DNA of 64,000 nucleotides from Candidatus Poseidoniales archaeon (GTDB lineage Archaea; Thermoplasmatota; Poseidoniia; Poseidoniales; Poseidoniaceae), in assembly GCA_003602415.1 (NCBI GenBank), contig QQSK01000010.1, positions 66,691 to 130,690 on the forward strand. The letters run 5' to 3'. Below the pieces are notes generated by a model. That model was not told the origin of the DNA, did not search any database, and was given only the letters and a program-made list of their open reading frames with translations. Of the stretch, positions 8,403-17,071 are shown piece after piece. How positions within the stretch are numbered: position 1 is the first letter of the stretch; each line of letters opens with the position of its first letter. A program made the translations under genes and the position numbers.

Positions 8403-9130
8403 AGCCAATCCCGAATTGTTTCACACTGGCTAAGCCAATCATCGCTTGCAACATCGATGATAGAATAATGGTCTCCAGGCAGCCACAGTTTCTGAACCTC
8501 AATACCCTTGGCCTTCATAGCCCTTACATAGGATTCGGATTGAATCCAAGGCACATCCTCGTCGCTTTTGCCATGAATAATTAGAACAGCCGATTTTGGA
8601 GGATTGTCGACAGGGTTCACTCTCCGCCAGACCTCTTCATTGTCTTCAGGAACGCAACCCATCCATTTTCTAACAGCATCTCCATCATCTGATAATTTAG
8701 CATGATCTGCTGCAACCAAGTCTGCAATTGGAGCTTGCGCAATAGTTAGCCAAGGTTTTCTCTCAGCAACCGAAGACATCAGTAAGGCGAGATGACCGCC
8801 AGCAGAATGACCCATTATCATTGAGCGAACAATATCGATTCCAGGTAAGAGTGCCAGTTGGCCCCATGCTCTCATCACGTCCGAAAGAGTATCCATCCAA
8901 ACTCCTTCATCATCAGGTGACCAGCGCTTGAATTCAATATTCCAGGCCGCAATCCCTTGTTCTGCAAGGTCTTCAGCGATTGGAGCCATCAATTCTAATG
9001 AGTATTCTTCTTTCCAAAAACCACCATGAATCAGCATCACGCATGGTACACCCTCGTCCTTTTGGTAAGGCGATGGTTCATCAGGCATGTACAAGTCTGC
9101 AAACTGCCAATCTTCAGCACCCCATTGCAT
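8399..9130 (-). CDS. alpha/beta hydrolase, kynurenine formamidase-like
   Basis: About 243 aa from the ATG at 9130 (TTG at 9145 is a longer choice). It has an oxyanion motif IHGGFW, close to the HGGYW of kynurenine formamidases, the nucleophile elbow GHSAGGH, an acid region IHGKSDEDVPW and the histidine in PGDHYSII. That is a full Ser-Asp-His triad. Kynurenine formamidase turns N-formylkynurenine into kynurenine in tryptophan breakdown. Because the cluster also has an aminophenol-type ring dioxygenase, this assignment fits a tryptophan or aminobenzoate route, but related esterases share the motifs. It is the first gene after aspS and overlaps the SDR start. Confidence 0.75.
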   Translation of the reverse strand: MQWGAEDWQFADLYMPDEPSPYQKDEGVPCVMLIHGGFWKEEYSLELMAPIAEDLAEQGIAAWNIEFKRWSPDDEGVWMDTLSDVMRAWGQLALLPGIDIVRSMIMGHSAGGHLALLMSSVAERKPWLTIAQAPIADLVAADHAKLSDDGDAVRKWMGCVPEDNEEVWRRVNPVDNPPKSAVLIIHGKSDEDVPWIQSESYVRAMKAKGIEVQKLWLPGDHYSIIDVASDDWLSQCETIRDWL

Positions 9131-9155
9131 GCGGTCTACTGGCAACTAAATCAAC

Positions 9156-10565
9156 TCAAGGAGTAACTCGACTTCTATCTCTTGGGAAGAGTACTGTCTC
9201 TCTAACATTCTTTGAACCTGTAAGAACCATCAACAAACGTGCTACTCCCAATCCCCATCCTGCGTGAGGAGGTGCACCATAGCGGAAACCATCGGTATAG
9301 AATGCGAAATCTGCAGGATCTAGTCCCTTATTTCGAAGATTTTGCTCGAGAATATCCACATTGTGTTCTCTTTGACCACCGCTTGTCATTTCATCACGGC
9401 CATAGTTCAAATCGAAACCTCGAGACAATTGTTCTCCAGTTGCACCAACATCACCTGGTATATGATGGATGTAGAATGGTTTCATCTCCATAGGCCAGCG
9501 CGGTAAGAAGTGGAAGCCTGGATATTTTGCTGCGATAATGTCACAGTGAGATGAATCTATATCATCTCCCCAAGCAATATCTTCTCCAGCATCCTGAATC
9601 ATTTTTATTGCATCACAATATTCGATTCTTGGGAATGGAAGGCTAGGCACTTCAACAGTAATTGGTTCATCGCCTTGGCTTGCTCGGTATTCATTGATGA
9701 TATCAATCTGGTCTTGGTCGTTTTCTGCAACCATTTTCCAAATATGATGAATCATTCTTTCTTGGACACACATCACGTCATCATCATTCATCCAAGCACC
9801 TTCAATATCGAAGGAAATAAACTCGTTTAGATGTCGATAAGTGTCGTGGTTTTCAGCTCTGAATGCTGGCCCTATCTCAAACACTCTTTCCATACCACCC
9901 AAAATTGTGAGTTGTTTGTATAATTGTGGACTTTGTGAGAGGAAAGCTGGTGTATCGAAATACATCATTGGGAACAAATTGGTGCCCCCTTCAGATGCAG
10001 AAGCAATAATTTTTGGAGAATTGATTTCTTTGAATCCTTCAGTGATTAGATGCTCTCTTCCGTATTGAAGAACTTTCGACCTTAGAGTAAACATTGCGTT
10101 AACATGCGCTCTTCTCAAATCTAAGAATCTGTTATCCAGTCGAGTATCTAGACCAATTGAAACCGTGTCTGTAACACCTAACGGTAGAGGAGTTGCTGCT
10201 TTTGCTAGGACTGTGAATTTAGTAGCAACCACTTCGTAAGTTGGAGGAGGAACTGGTTCTCCTTCAGCCACCTTAGGAGGTCGCTTTTGGGCAACTTCTC
10301 CAATGATTTGGACTGTTGATTCTCTAGATAATCCCTGAGCAATTTCTAACTCGTCATCGCTCACTCCACCTTGCTTCAAGAAAATTTGAACTCTTCCAGT
10401 TCCATCTCTAACATCCATGAAACAGATTTTACCCTTACCACGATTTGCTTCCATGAATCCGCAAATAGTCACTTCAGTGCCAACTAAAGATTCACCGTCA
10501 GACTGAATTTGTCCAATAGTATGAGTTCGAAATGAGGTCGGATGCCAAACTGTGTCGCTCGCCAT
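9156..10565 (-). CDS. aspS: aspartyl-tRNA synthetase (archaeal type)
   Basis: Class IIb synthetase that charges tRNA(Asp), and in many archaea also tRNA(Asn). The 469-aa protein has an N-terminal OB fold (TVTICGFMEANRGKG type region) and the catalytic core with motif 2 around FRAENHDTYRHLNEF and motif 3 GWGLGVARLLMVL near the end. The length fits the short archaeal form without the bacterial GAD insert. The start is the ATG at 10565; the longer reading frame upstream does not look like family sequence. It is divergent from metK. Whether it is discriminating cannot be told here; GatD at 33.9 kb handles Gln-tRNA only. Confidence 0.96.
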   Translation of the reverse strand: MASDTVWHPTSFRTHTIGQIQSDGESLVGTEVTICGFMEANRGKGKICFMDVRDGTGRVQIFLKQGGVSDDELEIAQGLSRESTVQIIGEVAQKRPPKVAEGEPVPPPTYEVVATKFTVLAKAATPLPLGVTDTVSIGLDTRLDNRFLDLRRAHVNAMFTLRSKVLQYGREHLITEGFKEINSPKIIASASEGGTNLFPMMYFDTPAFLSQSPQLYKQLTILGGMERVFEIGPAFRAENHDTYRHLNEFISFDIEGAWMNDDDVMCVQERMIHHIWKMVAENDQDQIDIINEYRASQGDEPITVEVPSLPFPRIEYCDAIKMIQDAGEDIAWGDDIDSSHCDIIAAKYPGFHFLPRWPMEMKPFYIHHIPGDVGATGEQLSRGFDLNYGRDEMTSGGQREHNVDILEQNLRNKGLDPADFAFYTDGFRYGAPPHAGWGLGVARLLMVLTGSKNVRETVLFPRDRSRVTP

Positions 10566-10649
10566 GCTTAGGGGCGTGACACTTTTGGCCAAGAAGTCAT
10601 CGCTGCAAAAAACACATAATTCATAGAGGATAATCTTGCCCGAATAGAT

Positions 10650-11879
10650 ATGGCAGAGGAACTTTTCACTTCGGAGAGTGTTTCCTCTGGCCATCCTGAT
10701 AAATTGTGCGATGCAATCAGTGACGCAATCGTAGATGCATGCATTGCAGTTGATTGTAATGCACGAGTTGCTGTTGAAACCAGTGTAAAGGGCGGCACCA
10801 AGAAGGGCATCATCCTACTCGCAGGAGAAGTTACGCTTGAAGGAGAACACCCTGATTATGAGTTGATTGCTCGAAATACTGCCGCCCAAATTGGTTATGA
10901 TAATCACGGAATAGGGTTTGATTCTACCTCTGAGGAAAGGTGTGAAGTGATTCAGAAAATCACAGCTCAAGCAGCAAACATCAGCCAAGGGGTCAATACT
11001 TCTGAACAAGGGGCTGGCGATCAGGGAATTATGTTCGGTTTCGCTTGTACCGAAACTGAGGACTATCGGGAATTACAAGGCAGATTCTTCCCTCTTGCTG
11101 CCGCATTATCTCAAAGACTAACTCGCAGGATGACAAATGCCAGAAAAGATGGCACTTTACCATGGGCTAGACCTGATGCAAAAAGTCAGGTTACCATTCA
11201 ATACGAAAATGGCAAGCCATCTCATGTTCATACAGTAGTTATCGCAATACAGCATGACAAGAATCTGAAGGATAAGTTTGGTGGGTCTGAAGAAGAAGAA
11301 TTGGATTATGTTCGAAATGAAATCATCAAGCATGTCGTCGAACACGCAATTCCAGAAGAATTACTACAAGAACCGTACAATCTCATCGTCAATGGCACTG
11401 GAAGGTTCGCAGACCCTGGAGGGCCATATGCAGATGCTGGTTTGACTGGAAGAAAAATCATAGTCGATACTTATGGAGGAATGGGCAGACATGGCGGTGG
11501 TGCATTTTCTGGAAAGGACCCGTCCAAGGTCGACCGTTCAGCAGCTTATGCTGCAAGATGGGCTGCAAAACATGTAGTCGCTTCGGGGCTAGCATCTAAG
11601 TGTGAAATTCAACTTTCGTACGTCATAGGAGTTGCTGAACCTGTTAGTATTCGTGCTGAATCTTATGGAACTTCATCGTTGAGTGATACCGATTTGACAT
11701 CTAAGGTCAAATCTGTGTTTGATTTTACACCAAAATCAATTGCAAATGAATTAGATTTACTTCGCCCAATTTACTCATCAACTGCCGCAGGTGGCCACTT
11801 TGGTAGAACTCCGGGTATTGACGGAGAATTCCCTTGGGAAAAACTCGATGAGCAAAAGATTAGTGCTCTGAAGAACTGA
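10650..11879 (+). CDS. metK: S-adenosylmethionine synthetase, bacterial type
   Basis: Makes SAM from methionine and ATP. The 409-aa protein is the bacterial/eukaryotic MetK family, not the unrelated-looking archaeal MAT. It shows SSGHPDKLCDAISDA near the start, GAGDQGIMFGFA (about 121-132), LPWARPDAKSQVT, LTGRKIIVDTYGG, the phosphate-binding GGGAFSGKDPSKVDRS and HFGRTPG near the end, all with the catalytic His, Lys and Asp residues in place. It is somewhat longer than E. coli MetK (384 aa). Presence in an archaeon points to gene transfer from bacteria at some time. A hairpin follows the stop. Confidence 0.96.
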   Translation: MAEELFTSESVSSGHPDKLCDAISDAIVDACIAVDCNARVAVETSVKGGTKKGIILLAGEVTLEGEHPDYELIARNTAAQIGYDNHGIGFDSTSEERCEVIQKITAQAANISQGVNTSEQGAGDQGIMFGFACTETEDYRELQGRFFPLAAALSQRLTRRMTNARKDGTLPWARPDAKSQVTIQYENGKPSHVHTVVIAIQHDKNLKDKFGGSEEEELDYVRNEIIKHVVEHAIPEELLQEPYNLIVNGTGRFADPGGPYADAGLTGRKIIVDTYGGMGRHGGGAFSGKDPSKVDRSAAYAARWAAKHVVASGLASKCEIQLSYVIGVAEPVSIRAESYGTSSLSDTDLTSKVKSVFDFTPKSIANELDLLRPIYSSTAAGGHFGRTPGIDGEFPWEKLDEQKISALKN

Positions 11880-11885
11880 TTATCC

Positions 11886-11902
11886 TCGGCCCTTAGGGCC
11901 GA
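11886..11902 (+). terminator. 7-bp hairpin after metK
   Basis: TCGGCCC, loop TTA, GGGCCGA, starting 6 bases after the metK stop. There is no clear downstream T tract, so it may be a 3'-end stabiliser rather than a classical terminator. Its sequence style (CCC-loop-GGG with T/A in the loop) recurs at other gene ends in the window. Confidence 0.5.
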
Positions 11903-11936
11903 TTGGATGAAATGTCAGCAATAAGTCGCAAACACC

Positions 11937-14900
11937 ATGTCGCACCGAGTGAATGCACTCATCTTGGTTATGTTAATGGCAATTGCACCACTGGTTCCAC
12001 TGGCTAGTGCAGATGCCAGTATCGGTCTTTCAACCGATGTAAATCATGTGATACTTTCTCCAGGAGAAACAACAAATATCACACTCACTGTTGACAATAA
12101 TGGTTCATCAATCGAATCATATTCGATTTCAGTTTCCGGTTATGATTCGGTTTGGGAAATCATACCAAGTGACACAAATATCAGCAATGTAATCCCTACA
12201 TTCAGTGCATCGACGACAATTGCTGTCAGATTATCAACAACTGCGCTACCAAGTGATTCAGGAACTTTAACCATCACAGTTACTGAACCAGACAACAATA
12301 TCTCTAGTCAAATCGATGTTCTTTTGTCCGTTCAACCTCAGTACTTACCCGCTATTGATGCAAGTATGGTCGGCGATAATGGATTGGTTAGTATGGCGCC
12401 GGGAGATGATCTGAATCTTACTGTGATGGTAACCAACAATGGCAATGTTAACGACACAATTCTTCTATCTGTTGACCAATCACCAGACTTGGTAGGATTT
12501 TGGGCCAACTGGTCATCGGGCGCATCGAATAACTCAGGCAATAATACTTCAGGAAACAATACCGGAGGGAACAATACTGGTGGAAATAACACCGGAGGTA
12601 ACAATACCGGAGGTAACAACACTGGTGGGAATCTCTCTCAAGTATGGAGCACCCCGGTCACACTCGACAACAGCACAAATAACGTCGGTGAACAATCCTC
12701 ATTAGCGATTGATTCCAATAATCACCTGCACGTAACCTATCTTGACTACACCAGTTTCAATCTTGAGTATGTGACCTATGATGGCTCTTCTTGGAGCACA
12801 CCGGTCTCAATCGACAGCACAGGTGACGTAGGTTGGCAACCCTCGTTAGCGATTGATTCTAATGACAACCTGCACGTAACCTATTATGACCTCACATATG
12901 ACAATCTTGAGTACATGACCTATGACGGCTCTTCATGGAGCACACCAGTCTCAATCGACAGCACAGGTGACGTCGGTGCGATGTCCTCATTAGCGATTGA
13001 TTCCAATGATCACCTGCACGTGACCTATCTTGACAACGCCAACGGCAATCTTGAGTATATGACTCATGATGGCTCTTCTTGGAGCACACCGGTCACACTC
13101 GACAACGGAATTAACGTCGGCTATGATTCTTCATTAGCGATTGATTCCAATGACAAACTGCACGTGACCTATCAAGACGAAGTCTATGACAATCTTGAGT
13201 ATGTGACCTATGATGGCTCTTCCTGGAGTTCACCTGTCACCCTCGACAGTACAGATGACCTAGGCTATCATTCCTCATTAGCGATTGATTCCAATGACAA
13301 CCTGCACGTGACCTATCTTGACTACACCAATTACAATCTTGAGTACATGACCTATGATGGCTCTTCTTGGAGCACACCGGTCTCACTGGACAGCACTGAT
13401 GACGTCGGCTGGCAATCCTCATTAGCGATTGATTCTAATGACAACCTGCACGTGACCTATCTTGACAACACCAATGACAATCTTGAGTATATGACCCATG
13501 ATGGCTCTTCTTGGAGCACACCGGTCTCGCTCGACAGCACTGATGACGTCGGCTCTGATTCCTCATTAGCGATTGATTCCAATGACAATCTGCACGTGAC
13601 ATATTATGATTATACTAATGAAAATCTTGAGTACATGTTCTCCAGCAATAGCGCAGGTGGCAACAATACTGGTGGAAATAGCACAGGCAATTCTACAAAC
13701 GGAATCCAGAGATCTGCGCCTCAGGGCTGGGAAGTAAGGTTCCTCGATGATTCAATGGACATTATGAACCCATCAGAGCAGAGAAATGCGGTGTTAAGAA
13801 TCTCAATTCCTACCGATGAAGATCCAGGGTATTATGGATTCGATTTATTCGCAGCTAGTGTTTATGGTAACTTCTCGGTGTCTACGACAATCATCGTTAA
13901 TATTACAGCAACACACAACCTATCATTTGCCCACAATGCTGGACAAATGTTACTTCCTGGAGAAAACACAACTTCCACTGTAGACATAACTAGTCTGTCC
14001 ACATCCGACGGAAATTGGACTTGGCAAACTATGGTGGACTCTGGAGATTGTTCCGCTCAGTTAATGGAATATCAAACAATGATTATGGCAGATTCAAATT
14101 ATGAATTAGACATTCTAATCACTGCAGGAGTAAATACTCATGTCAACGATGAATGCCATATTTCCCTACACGGCCAGTTAGACAGTGATACCTCGATTTC
14201 TGAAAATTACGAATTCACTGTATCTGTTGGTGAAATGTGGGGATTGTCCATGGTATTGCCGACCTCAATCAAATTAGATGTTGACCAAATTGAAACATTC
14301 AATGTTGTAGTCAATAATGATGGTACCGAGGAAGACACAATTTCACTTATAGGAATAGATGATGAAGGGGTTACTTTCACCAACCCCGCACCTGTTACAC
14401 TAGATAGAGGAAGTTCAGTCTATGTTGTAATGGAAGTTTTAATCGAATCTTCATTAGTCGGCAATATTACACTGGATTTCACTATCTCATCTACGAATAG
14501 TGGCACTGGAAGCGTCAACGATAGTGGCATCTTCGAAGTTAAGGAATTTGCAGAATTATCGATGACTGGGCCTTCTGATAATAGAATGGTAATCATCCCA
14601 GGTCAGAACTCATCAATCACTCTCAATATCTCAAATGATGGAACCAAGGACCTCGATCTATCAGCCTCGATAAGTGGTCTGCCGAATGGGATTTCTGTAG
14701 TAAAGGGGCTAGAAAATGTCATGTTAACTGCTGGCGAATCGACTGATGTTGAACTAGAATTGATGGCATCATCTGGAATGCAGCCGAGTAGTAATCTGTT
14801 CACAATCGCTTTCGATGGAGGATGGGATTCAACCGATTTGACAATTGAATTACAAATTACAGACCGAAATGAGGTCCTGATAGACTCTAGCGGAGATAGT

Positions 14901-16190
14901 ATCATTGCATCACCATTAGGCGATTCCAACCTAACGATCATGGTCACTAATTTGGGTACATCATCGGGTACGTTTGTTGCAGACATCAATAACTCAATGG
15001 TTAGCGATTGGTTTACTATAAGTGTTGACAAATTATCTCTGACTTTAGAATCTGGAGAATCTGGAAGTATAACCATATCAGCCAGAGAAGTTGCTACAGG
15101 AGCATCACTTACTGGCGAAGATTTGACCGTTACCGTTACGAGTACTGCTGACTCATCGGTTTCTGATATGATGACTATTGCAATCATCCCTCAAGTTGCC
15201 GATGGTATGATCACTGTGCTAAGCGATAATGACGAAGCACAACCAGGCCAAACAATTCATGGAAACGTAATTGTCACAAACTTAGGAACTGCTACTGATA
15301 CGATGAGGATTAACACTGTTGAGATGGATTGTAATCTTGACGATGTGGTTGTCGAACTGTCACCTAGTATGTCTTCCAGCCCTATTCCTTGGTCCTGCAC
15401 AATAGGGGATGAAGAGAATGCAGGAACTAAAGCCCTGACATTCAGATTGACTTCAGCCGCTCGTTCAAATATGGTAGTTACTGCAAGTGAATCATATACT
15501 GTTGAACCAATTTGGAGAGATGAAGTAATATCGTTCACTTTAGATCAAAACGATTTGAAATTCGATGAAAGCAATGAGCAACAAACCGTTTCACTAACTA
15601 TCTGTAATACAGCGAATACCTACGTTGAAGGTCAACTTGAGTTAGTTGGTAAAAATGAGCCACAAATGGATGGTGTTTTCTACCGTGCTGGAGAAACTGG
15701 AATAAATTCCACATACAGCCTTTCCAGCAACGGATGCCAAGATTTCAGACTGATGTTAACACCATTAAATCTAGATGGGTTTGAAGCTGTAATTATCATT
15801 CACTCGGTCAGCCAAGTTGAAGGTCAAACAGTGCGAGACGAATCTCCTGAATTACGGGCTGATGTCGCAGGACCTCACATGCCTCCAGATGGAATGAATC
15901 TTGGACTACTGGAATTGACAAACAAGAATTCAATTATTCTTTTATCAACAGGATGGGTATTATCCATACTACTTCTAGCATACATTAGATTGTTTAGAAA
16001 AACAGTTGAAGCCGAAGAGGAAGAGGAAGAAGAAGAAATCCCTCTAGGTCCAAACGAAGTAAGAATTGACGAATACAACAAGGTAACATGTTGCTCTTGT
16101 GAAGCAAGACTTGGAGTCCCTGAAGGCAGTGAACCTCCATTCAGATTTACATGCCCTAAATGTGACACTCGAATCAGAGTTGTAGAATGA
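11937..16190 (+). CDS. large secreted surface protein with seven-unit beta-propeller cassette and cytoplasmic zinc ribbon
   Basis: A 1417-aa type I membrane protein. A signal peptide (about 1-25) is followed by Ig-like/CARDB-type repeats. An Asn/Gly linker made of GGNNT units runs from about 200 to 232. Then come seven near-identical 48-residue units (about 236-570), each with a core SLAIDSNDNLHVTY and ending YDGSSW. A second short GGNNTGGN linker follows, then more beta-sandwich domains. A membrane helix (about 1332-1352) leads to an acidic run and a C-terminal zinc ribbon (CCSCEARLG ... FTCPKCDTRI) in the cytoplasm. Seven such units fit a seven-bladed propeller, usually a binding surface for glycans or proteins. 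Binding or degradation of particulate polymers is a guess. It is convergent with trmI with no gap. Confidence 0.85.
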   Translation: MSHRVNALILVMLMAIAPLVPLASADASIGLSTDVNHVILSPGETTNITLTVDNNGSSIESYSISVSGYDSVWEIIPSDTNISNVIPTFSASTTIAVRLSTTALPSDSGTLTITVTEPDNNISSQIDVLLSVQPQYLPAIDASMVGDNGLVSMAPGDDLNLTVMVTNNGNVNDTILLSVDQSPDLVGFWANWSSGASNNSGNNTSGNNTGGNNTGGNNTGGNNTGGNNTGGNLSQVWSTPVTLDNSTNNVGEQSSLAIDSNNHLHVTYLDYTSFNLEYVTYDGSSWSTPVSIDSTGDVGWQPSLAIDSNDNLHVTYYDLTYDNLEYMTYDGSSWSTPVSIDSTGDVGAMSSLAIDSNDHLHVTYLDNANGNLEYMTHDGSSWSTPVTLDNGINVGYDSSLAIDSNDKLHVTYQDEVYDNLEYVTYDGSSWSSPVTLDSTDDLGYHSSLAIDSNDNLHVTYLDYTNYNLEYMTYDGSSWSTPVSLDSTDDVGWQSSLAIDSNDNLHVTYLDNTNDNLEYMTHDGSSWSTPVSLDSTDDVGSDSSLAIDSNDNLHVTYYDYTNENLEYMFSSNSAGGNNTGGNSTGNSTNGIQRSAPQGWEVRFLDDSMDIMNPSEQRNAVLRISIPTDEDPGYYGFDLFAASVYGNFSVSTTIIVNITATHNLSFAHNAGQMLLPGENTTSTVDITSLSTSDGNWTWQTMVDSGDCSAQLMEYQTMIMADSNYELDILITAGVNTHVNDECHISLHGQLDSDTSISENYEFTVSVGEMWGLSMVLPTSIKLDVDQIETFNVVVNNDGTEEDTISLIGIDDEGVTFTNPAPVTLDRGSSVYVVMEVLIESSLVGNITLDFTISSTNSGTGSVNDSGIFEVKEFAELSMTGPSDNRMVIIPGQNSSITLNISNDGTKDLDLSASISGLPNGISVVKGLENVMLTAGESTDVELELMASSGMQPSSNLFTIAFDGGWDSTDLTIELQITDRNEVLIDSSGDSIIASPLGDSNLTIMVTNLGTSSGTFVADINNSMVSDWFTISVDKLSLTLESGESGSITISAREVATGASLTGEDLTVTVTSTADSSVSDMMTIAIIPQVADGMITVLSDNDEAQPGQTIHGNVIVTNLGTATDTMRINTVEMDCNLDDVVVELSPSMSSSPIPWSCTIGDEENAGTKALTFRLTSAARSNMVVTASESYTVEPIWRDEVISFTLDQNDLKFDESNEQQTVSLTICNTANTYVEGQLELVGKNEPQMDGVFYRAGETGINSTYSLSSNGCQDFRLMLTPLNLDGFEAVIIIHSVSQVEGQTVRDESPELRADVAGPHMPPDGMNLGLLELTNKNSIILLSTGWVLSILLLAYIRLFRKTVEAEEEEEEEEIPLGPNEVRIDEYNKVTCCSCEARLGVPEGSEPPFRFTCPKCDTRIRVVE
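12536..12630 (+). repeat. short tandem repeat coding an Asn-Thr-Gly-Gly linker
   Basis: About seven imperfect 12-15-base units of the type GGNAAYAAYACYGGW, translated as (G)GNNTGGNNT. The N-x-T sequons would be strong N-glycosylation sites in an archaeon. It directly precedes the 144-base repeat array, and a two-unit copy at 13655-13700 follows that array. Confidence 0.8.
12641..13640 (+). repeat. seven tandem 144-base coding repeats (propeller blades)
   Basis: Seven in-frame units, the first 147 bases and the others 144 bases. Each carries the almost invariant segment TTAGCGATTGATTCYAATGA, then CTGCACGTGACCTAT a few bases on. DNA identity between units is high even at silent positions, which suggests recent duplication or gene conversion. 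The array is flanked on both sides by GGNNT linker repeats. Confidence 0.9.
13655..13700 (+). repeat. downstream copy of the Asn-Thr-Gly-Gly linker
   Basis: Short GGTGGCAACAATACTGGTGG-type sequence followed by serine variants (NSTGNSTNG). It is a direct-repeat partner of the linker at 12536 and closes the propeller cassette. Confidence 0.7.
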
Positions 16191-16955
16191 TTATCGCTTC
16201 TGAGCAAATAGTAGGAAAGCGGTATGGCCAAACGGCCCATTTACAGGTCGCATTCCTCCTTTAGAGGTTAATCCCCATTGCCTTTCCATCAATTCTCCTG
16301 CCCATTCCACTGTTAATCCTGATTCTTCACATGTTTTCCAGCAATTCTCAAGTTGTGACGTTGTAGGAGCGTAACAAGCGATCCTTCCACCGAATTTTAA
16401 CTTAGGCGCACAGGCCTTAATAGCAGGAGAATGAACCGGCATATCCAAAATTATGGCATCAAAATCCAAGTCGGGAACTACATCTTCAACCATACCTTCC
16501 AAATGGGTATGTTTGGGGAATTCAGGAAAACATTCTGTGGCTCTTTCGAGGTTGACCAAACCCACCTTGGCATGCTCATTCCTAGGTTCAGCCGTGACAA
16601 GGTGACCAGAATTGCCCAAAACTCTTGCCAAATGTAAGGAAAGGCCGCCCGAACCTAAGCCTGCTTCAAGAACAACATCGCCCGAACCTATTCCTAATTT
16701 GGTGATGAAAGTACCTGCATCTTTTGGAGAGATGGTTTGTGCTCTTCTAGCCATTCCTGCTATTAATTCAGGAAGTCTTGAAGGCATTACTGTGAGATAT
16801 TTTTGCCCAACTAGAATTTCATCTCCGATTTGAGATTCTGCAAGTAAATCAGCAGTATTCAACACACCCAAACCCTTGTGCTTGACCATCTCATTTGTCA
16901 CTTCGACAACATGTATTTTGCCTTCTTTTTCCATCAGAACAGAATATTCGGCCAT
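16191..16955 (-). CDS. trmI: tRNA (adenine-N1)-methyltransferase, TrmI family
   Basis: A SAM-dependent enzyme that makes m1A at position 57/58 of archaeal tRNA. From the ATG at 16955 it is 254 aa. It has the N-terminal small beta domain of the family, the SAM-binding motif I VVLEAGLGSGGLSLHLA, an acidic end of strand 2 (VTAEPRNEHAK), and the catalytic loop IILDMPVHSP in place of the more common DLP. YAPTTSQLENCWKTC is a typical later motif. An in-frame extension to 17003 exists but does not look like family sequence. The stop directly abuts the stop of the surface-protein gene in convergent orientation. Confidence 0.9.
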   Translation of the reverse strand: MAEYSVLMEKEGKIHVVEVTNEMVKHKGLGVLNTADLLAESQIGDEILVGQKYLTVMPSRLPELIAGMARRAQTISPKDAGTFITKLGIGSGDVVLEAGLGSGGLSLHLARVLGNSGHLVTAEPRNEHAKVGLVNLERATECFPEFPKHTHLEGMVEDVVPDLDFDAIILDMPVHSPAIKACAPKLKFGGRIACYAPTTSQLENCWKTCEESGLTVEWAGELMERQWGLTSKGGMRPVNGPFGHTAFLLFAQKR

Positions 16956-17006
16956 ACATGTCCGAGGTGAAAGTAGACAAGAACAATTCGCATCAAAATA
17001 CAAACC

Positions 17007-17021
17007 ACCCCCGTAGGGGGT
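17007..17021. other. small G/C hairpin in the trmI / surface-protein gap
   Basis: ACCCCC, loop GTA, GGGGGT. It sits in the 116-base divergent gap between trmI and the plus-strand surface-protein gene, about 50 bases before that ATG. Too short to assign a role; it might shape the 5' leader of either transcript. Confidence 0.35.
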
Positions 17022-17071
17022 ACTGACGAGGATAGCGTACGTTCAAATACCACTTAGTAAAACACAAGAGC

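Noticed and set aside
12892-13422. Minus-strand open frames with Cys/His-rich translations inside the repeat array
   Set aside because: They are antisense shadows that repeat because the coding strand repeats; no start signals or family likeness.
12641-13640. Regular 144-base repeats that might suggest a CRISPR-like array
   Set aside because: The units are contiguous without spacers, keep one reading frame and code for repeated beta-strands, so they are protein repeats.
16955-17003. Longer N-terminus for the tRNA methyltransferase
   Set aside because: The extra 16 residues are Cys-rich and unlike the family, and the ATG at 16955 starts the expected domain.
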